Positions 61,396-64,000 of a stretch of DNA of 64,000 nt are shown here, in pieces (the stretch's first letter is position 1; the number at the start of each line of letters is the position of its first letter). The notes under the pieces are model-generated. The model was not told the DNA's origin. It did not search any database and saw only the letters and a list, made by a program, of their open reading frames with translations. Source of the stretch: an uncultured Collinsella sp. (GTDB taxonomy: Bacteria > Actinomycetota > Coriobacteriia > Coriobacteriales > Coriobacteriaceae); assembly GCA_900541145.1 (NCBI GenBank), contig UQIH01000011.1, forward strand, positions 1 to 64,000, written 5' to 3'. The position numbers were made by a program, and so were the translations under genes.

Positions 61396-62364
61396 TTAGT
61401 ACTGCTCGATGCCCATGTAGCGACGAATCTCAGGGCTGTGGTCGAAGACCTTGCCGCGCGCGGCGCGCAGCTCGCAGCTCATGTTGTAGAAGAAGATCGG
61501 CTCCAGGAACGAACGAACGCTGGCAGGCACCTCGCCCACGCCGTACTCGAGCGCGTCGAGCACCATGACCGTATCGGTGTGCGTGTTGAGGAACGCAAGA
61601 GCGCGCTCCTCCATGGGGCGGCACTCGCCCGCGCCAAGCTGCACAAAGTAGAACACGCCGGGCTCGGTAGCCTCGAACGGGCCGTGGAAATACTCGCCGG
61701 AGTGGATGTAGCAGCAGTGCTGCCACTGCATCTCCATAAGCGAGCAAATCGCCATGGCGTAGGTCTGGCTAAAGTTGGGGCCGGAGCCCAGGATGTAGAA
61801 GAACTTGTGCTGCTGGCAGAGCTCGGCAAAACGGGCGCCCAGCTCGGCGTTGACCTTCTCGCGGGCGGCGGGCAGCAGCGCATCCATCTGCTTTAGGCCC
61901 TCGTACATGTCGGCGAGTGCCTCGTAGCCTTCCTGCTGGTCGAGCAGCTCGGCGGCGATCAGAGCGCCGATGCCCTGAGGCACCTCGGCCTGCGGCACGC
62001 CCTCGCCCCAGGGGTAGACCCAGGTGGTCCACTTGCCGTTGTCGATCTTGGAGCCCTCGCAGTCGGTGAGGGCAACGACCTCGGCACCGGCCGCCATCGC
62101 CATCTCGCAGCCGTCGACGACCTCTTGCGTGTTGCCGCTGTGGCTGCAGGCAATAACGAGCGACTTCGGCCCTAGGCTCTTGGGGGCCATCAGGCAAAAC
62201 TCGCGTGCCGTGTAGACCGTCGAGGTAAACGTGGTGGCCTCGCGCTTGAGCAGCTCGTTGGCCGGCATCAGGTCGATCATCGAACCGCCGCAAGCGATCC
62301 AAAAGACGTTCTCAATCTTGCCCTTGCGCTCGATGATTTCCTGAACCAGATCATGTGCGTTCAT
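61396..62364 (-). CDS. Second SIS-domain sugar-phosphate deglycase/isomerase-like protein
   Basis: A 322-residue double-SIS protein related to the one at 51294 but clearly distinct: NVFWIACGGSMIDLMPANEL (near 19), SLVIACSHSGNTQEVVDGCE (phosphosugar loop, near 67), FYILGSGPNFSQTYAMAICS (near 190) and CYIHSGEYFHGPFEATEPGV (catalytic Glu region, near 215). It belongs with FrlB/GfrE-like deglycases. No transporter lies beside it; it may act on a substrate brought in by the PTS at 49.6-53.5 kb. GGAGGAAAA precedes the ATG. Two GntR-type operators flank its promoter. Confidence 0.82.
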   Translation of the reverse strand: MNAHDLVQEIIERKGKIENVFWIACGGSMIDLMPANELLKREATTFTSTVYTAREFCLMAPKSLGPKSLVIACSHSGNTQEVVDGCEMAMAAGAEVVALTDCEGSKIDNGKWTTWVYPWGEGVPQAEVPQGIGALIAAELLDQQEGYEALADMYEGLKQMDALLPAAREKVNAELGARFAELCQQHKFFYILGSGPNFSQTYAMAICSLMEMQWQHCCYIHSGEYFHGPFEATEPGVFYFVQLGAGECRPMEERALAFLNTHTDTVMVLDALEYGVGEVPASVRSFLEPIFFYNMSCELRAARGKVFDHSPEIRRYMGIEQY

Positions 62365-62420
62365 CCTGGTTTTCCTCCTTGTGTGGCGGTTTTGAACGAC
62401 GACAGCTCGTACCTGCGGTC

Positions 62421-62437
62421 GTTCTATGTTGTCCTAT
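62421..62437. promoter_or_regulatory. Operator copy 1 (GTTCTATGTTGTCCTAT)
   Basis: A 17-bp direct-repeat site built of GTTCTAT-GTT-GTCCTAT. It overlaps the -10 of the SIS gene promoter. One mismatch to copy 2. Confidence 0.65.
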
Positions 62438-62465
62438 TTATAGCACGCACGACGACGCTCGTGAA
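62437..62465 (-). promoter_or_regulatory. Promoter of the second SIS gene
   Basis: Minus strand: TTCACG (62460-62465), 17-base spacer, TATAAA (62437-62442), about 73 bases before the ATG. The two 17-bp operators lie just downstream of the -10 and just upstream of the -35. Confidence 0.5.
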
Positions 62466-62482
62466 GTCATTTCACCAAACTT

Positions 62483-62499
62483 GTTCTATGTTGTTCTAT
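62483..62499. promoter_or_regulatory. Operator copy 2 (GTTCTATGTTGTTCTAT)
   Basis: A perfect internal direct repeat GTTCTAT-GTT-GTTCTAT, 62 bases from copy 1 and about ten bases past the 3' end of the upstream GntR gene. Probable binding site of that regulator. Confidence 0.65.
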
Positions 62500-62508
62500 C
62501 TATGGACG

Positions 62509-63264
62509 TTAGATGTCGAAGACGTAGCGCGAGCCCACGATCTTTTGGCGTCCGAGCAGCAAGGGTCGCTCGTCCGCATCGGTAAAGTACGCCTCCATAT
62601 AGAAGAGTGGCTCACCGACCGGGATCTCGAGCAGTGGCGCGACTTGAGCGTCGGCAAGCGCAATCTCCACGGTACAAGGGTCGGATTTGAGCGGCGCGCG
62701 GCCCGAATGCTCGGCAACGAGCGCAAAGATTGAGTTATCGGTGAGGTCCTCGTCGGCAAGCGTCTGCAGATAGGGATGGTCAGCCAGCACAAAGGCGTTG
62801 TTCTCGAGCATGACGGGCACGCCGTCTGCCGTGCGCACACGCTCGACCACGATGAGCTCGCAGCCGGGTTCCACCCCAAAAAACGCCGCGTCCTCGCGCG
62901 TCGCCGCAACCACCGTGCGCGACACCAGGCGTGCTCCGGCCACCATGTCGTTGGCAGCGCAACCCTCGGAAAAGCTCTGAACGTCACCCTTCTGGACAAT
63001 CTTGCGCTTGAGCTTGGGCGCGCACACGAACGTGCCCCTCCCCTGCTGGCGGTTGAGATACCCCGCGCGCGACAGCTCCTCGATGGCGCGGCGCACGGTG
63101 ACGCGTCCCACACCATAGGACTTAGCGAGCTCCATCTCGGAAGGAATGCGCGAGCCGGATGCGTACACGCCACGCGCGATCTCGCCCTTTAGGTCGTCCA
63201 TAACCTGCTGGTACAGCGGAACGGCGGATACCTCAGTGCGCTCGGTTTTATCGTCGAATGCCAT
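62509..63264 (-). CDS. GntR family regulator with UTRA domain
   Basis: A 251-residue HutC-subfamily regulator. The winged helix spans residues 15-85 (RGVYASGSRIPSEMELAKSY; GRVTVRRAIEELSRAGYLNR; GRGTFVCAPK) and the UTRA domain residues 100-251 (CELIVVERVRTADGVPVMLE; EPLFYMEAYFTDADERPLLL). It sits upstream of the SIS gene in the same direction, with the paired operators in between, so it most likely controls that gene. Its ATG is 2 bases after the recQ stop. Confidence 0.92.
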   Translation of the reverse strand: MAFDDKTERTEVSAVPLYQQVMDDLKGEIARGVYASGSRIPSEMELAKSYGVGRVTVRRAIEELSRAGYLNRQQGRGTFVCAPKLKRKIVQKGDVQSFSEGCAANDMVAGARLVSRTVVAATREDAAFFGVEPGCELIVVERVRTADGVPVMLENNAFVLADHPYLQTLADEDLTDNSIFALVAEHSGRAPLKSDPCTVEIALADAQVAPLLEIPVGEPLFYMEAYFTDADERPLLLGRQKIVGSRYVFDI

Positions 63265-63266
63265 CG

Positions 63267-64000
63267 TTACGCTCCATCCCGTGCATGCTCGGACTCAAAC
63301 TCTTCAATCGCCGCCATAAACTGCTCGCCAAAGGCGTCGGCCTTTTTCTCGCCAATGCCGTTGACCTGGATAAGCTCGTCGCGCGTCTGTGGACGCAGGC
63401 GGCACAGACCGCGCAGGGCCTTGTCGGAAAAGACCATATACGGCGCCATCTCCAGCTCGGTCGAGATCTCCTTGCGCAGGGCACGCAGGCGCTCGAACAA
63501 CTCGGCATCGTCGCCCACGCGTGGGCGCTGATCCAGCTCGGCCTCCTCGCGCAGCAGATCGACGGCGCGGCGGGCGCGGGCCGAGGCCTTGCGCTTGGAC
63601 GCGCGACGCTTAACGGTAAAGGCAAACGCCTCATCCTCGACCTCGACGGCACGCGGACCCAGCCCCACGACCGGGTACTGCCCCTGCGAGGTAGCCAGAT
63701 AACCGCGGCCGCACAGCTGGCCGATGATGTCCTTGATGCGCCCGACCGATTCGCTCGACAGCTCACCGTAGCCACGGTCCTCGTCCAGATGCATCTGGCG
63801 AATGCGCTCGGTGTTGCCGCCGTGGAGCACGTCGGCGATCAGCGACTTGCCAAAGCGCATGGGTCGCGCGGCCACATAGCGCACGGCAGCGCGGGCCATA
63901 TCGGTGACGTCCTCGACCTCGAACTGCGTGAGGCAGTTGCTGCAGTTGCCGCAGCTCTCGACGTCGTCCGTGGCGGTGCCGCCCGTACTGGCCGCGGCAT
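63267..64000 (-). CDS. recQ: RecQ-type DNA helicase, C-terminal part (cut by window edge)
   Basis: Only the 3' end is in the window, open through base 64000. The visible 243 residues begin in the zinc-binding domain with SCGNCSNC (last cysteines of the RecQ zinc site), followed by an RQC winged helix (MRFGKSLIADVLHGGNTERI; ESVGRIKDIIGQLCGRGYLA) and a C-terminal HRDC domain (RLRALRKEISTELEMAPYMV; GLCRLRPQTRDELIQVNGIG). A basic linker (KRRASKRKASARARR) joins them. The helicase core lies outside. It is immediately followed by the GntR gene. Confidence 0.92.
   Translation of the reverse strand, partial: AAASTGGTATDDVESCGNCSNCLTQFEVEDVTDMARAAVRYVAARPMRFGKSLIADVLHGGNTERIRQMHLDEDRGYGELSSESVGRIKDIIGQLCGRGYLATSQGQYPVVGLGPRAVEVEDEAFAFTVKRRASKRKASARARRAVDLLREEAELDQRPRVGDDAELFERLRALRKEISTELEMAPYMVFSDKALRGLCRLRPQTRDELIQVNGIGEKKADAFGEQFMAAIEEFESEHARDGA

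Overview
The window looks like chromosomal DNA of a high-GC Actinobacterium of the class Coriobacteriia, most likely a Collinsella-type gut bacterium. This is inferred from protein style and gene mix (mannose-family PTS, Amadori-type deglycase genes, a Tad pilus locus, many GntR regulators) and from dispersed palindromic repeats that I associate with that genus; no rRNA is present to confirm it. Nearly all DNA is coding, and most genes sit in short operons on the minus strand. No phage, insertion sequence, CRISPR array or rRNA gene was seen. || Layout. 1-5.4 kb: a tRNA-Arg with an odd duplicated flanking module, serS, a small membrane protein, proC, rlmH, an SPFH protein, then tRNA-Leu with the same kind of flanking module. 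5.4-11.3 kb: tatD-rsmA, metG, rsmI, a GH5-like protein lacking its acid/base residue, and tRNA-Phe. 11.4-12 kb: a BrnTA-like toxin-antitoxin pair whose toxin reading frame is broken. 12-21.6 kb: one translationally coupled Tad (type IVb pilus) operon: SAF-domain protein, TadZ, TadA, TadB, TadC, Flp pilin, a membrane protein, three TadE-like minor pilins, a large TadG-like protein and a DUF192 protein. 21.8-29.4 kb: rsgA, a Ca2+-type P-ATPase, pyk, and an uncharacterised protein with a nuclease-like C-terminus. 29.4-33.1 kb: a zinc-dependent phospholipase-like protein and a cobalt/nickel ECF transporter preceded by a site with NikR-operator architecture. 33.2-40.5 kb: pheT-pheS under a T-box, an M32 carboxypeptidase and glmM. 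40.6-44.1 kb: a DUF4012 protein and a drug/metabolite exporter. || 44.35-49.5 kb is an accessory stretch next to tRNA-Val: a DUF5710 protein, a zinc-ribbon protein, an HNH nuclease that may belong to restriction or defence, an unknown protein, and an AlbA_2/HATPase/wHTH regulator preceded by a remarkable two-cluster array of about ten TATCTCTCRT operator-like repeats. 49.5-54.4 kb is a mannose-family PTS (IIA, IIB, IIC, IID) with a FrlB-like deglycase and a GntR regulator, probably for uptake of an Amadori product or amino sugar. 54.6-64 kb: an M16C peptidase, a HicAB toxin-antitoxin module with layered promoter control, 5-formyl-THF cyclo-ligase, metA (Glu111, acetyl-CoA type), an L-lactate/2-hydroxyacid dehydrogenase, a second SIS protein with GntR regulator and clear direct-repeat operators, and the 3' part of recQ. 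|| The most unusual items are the tRNA-nested palindromic modules, the TATCTCTCRT array, the frameshifted toxin, the NikR-like operator, the pilin motif with Ala before the predicted cleavage site, and the promoter of hicAB.
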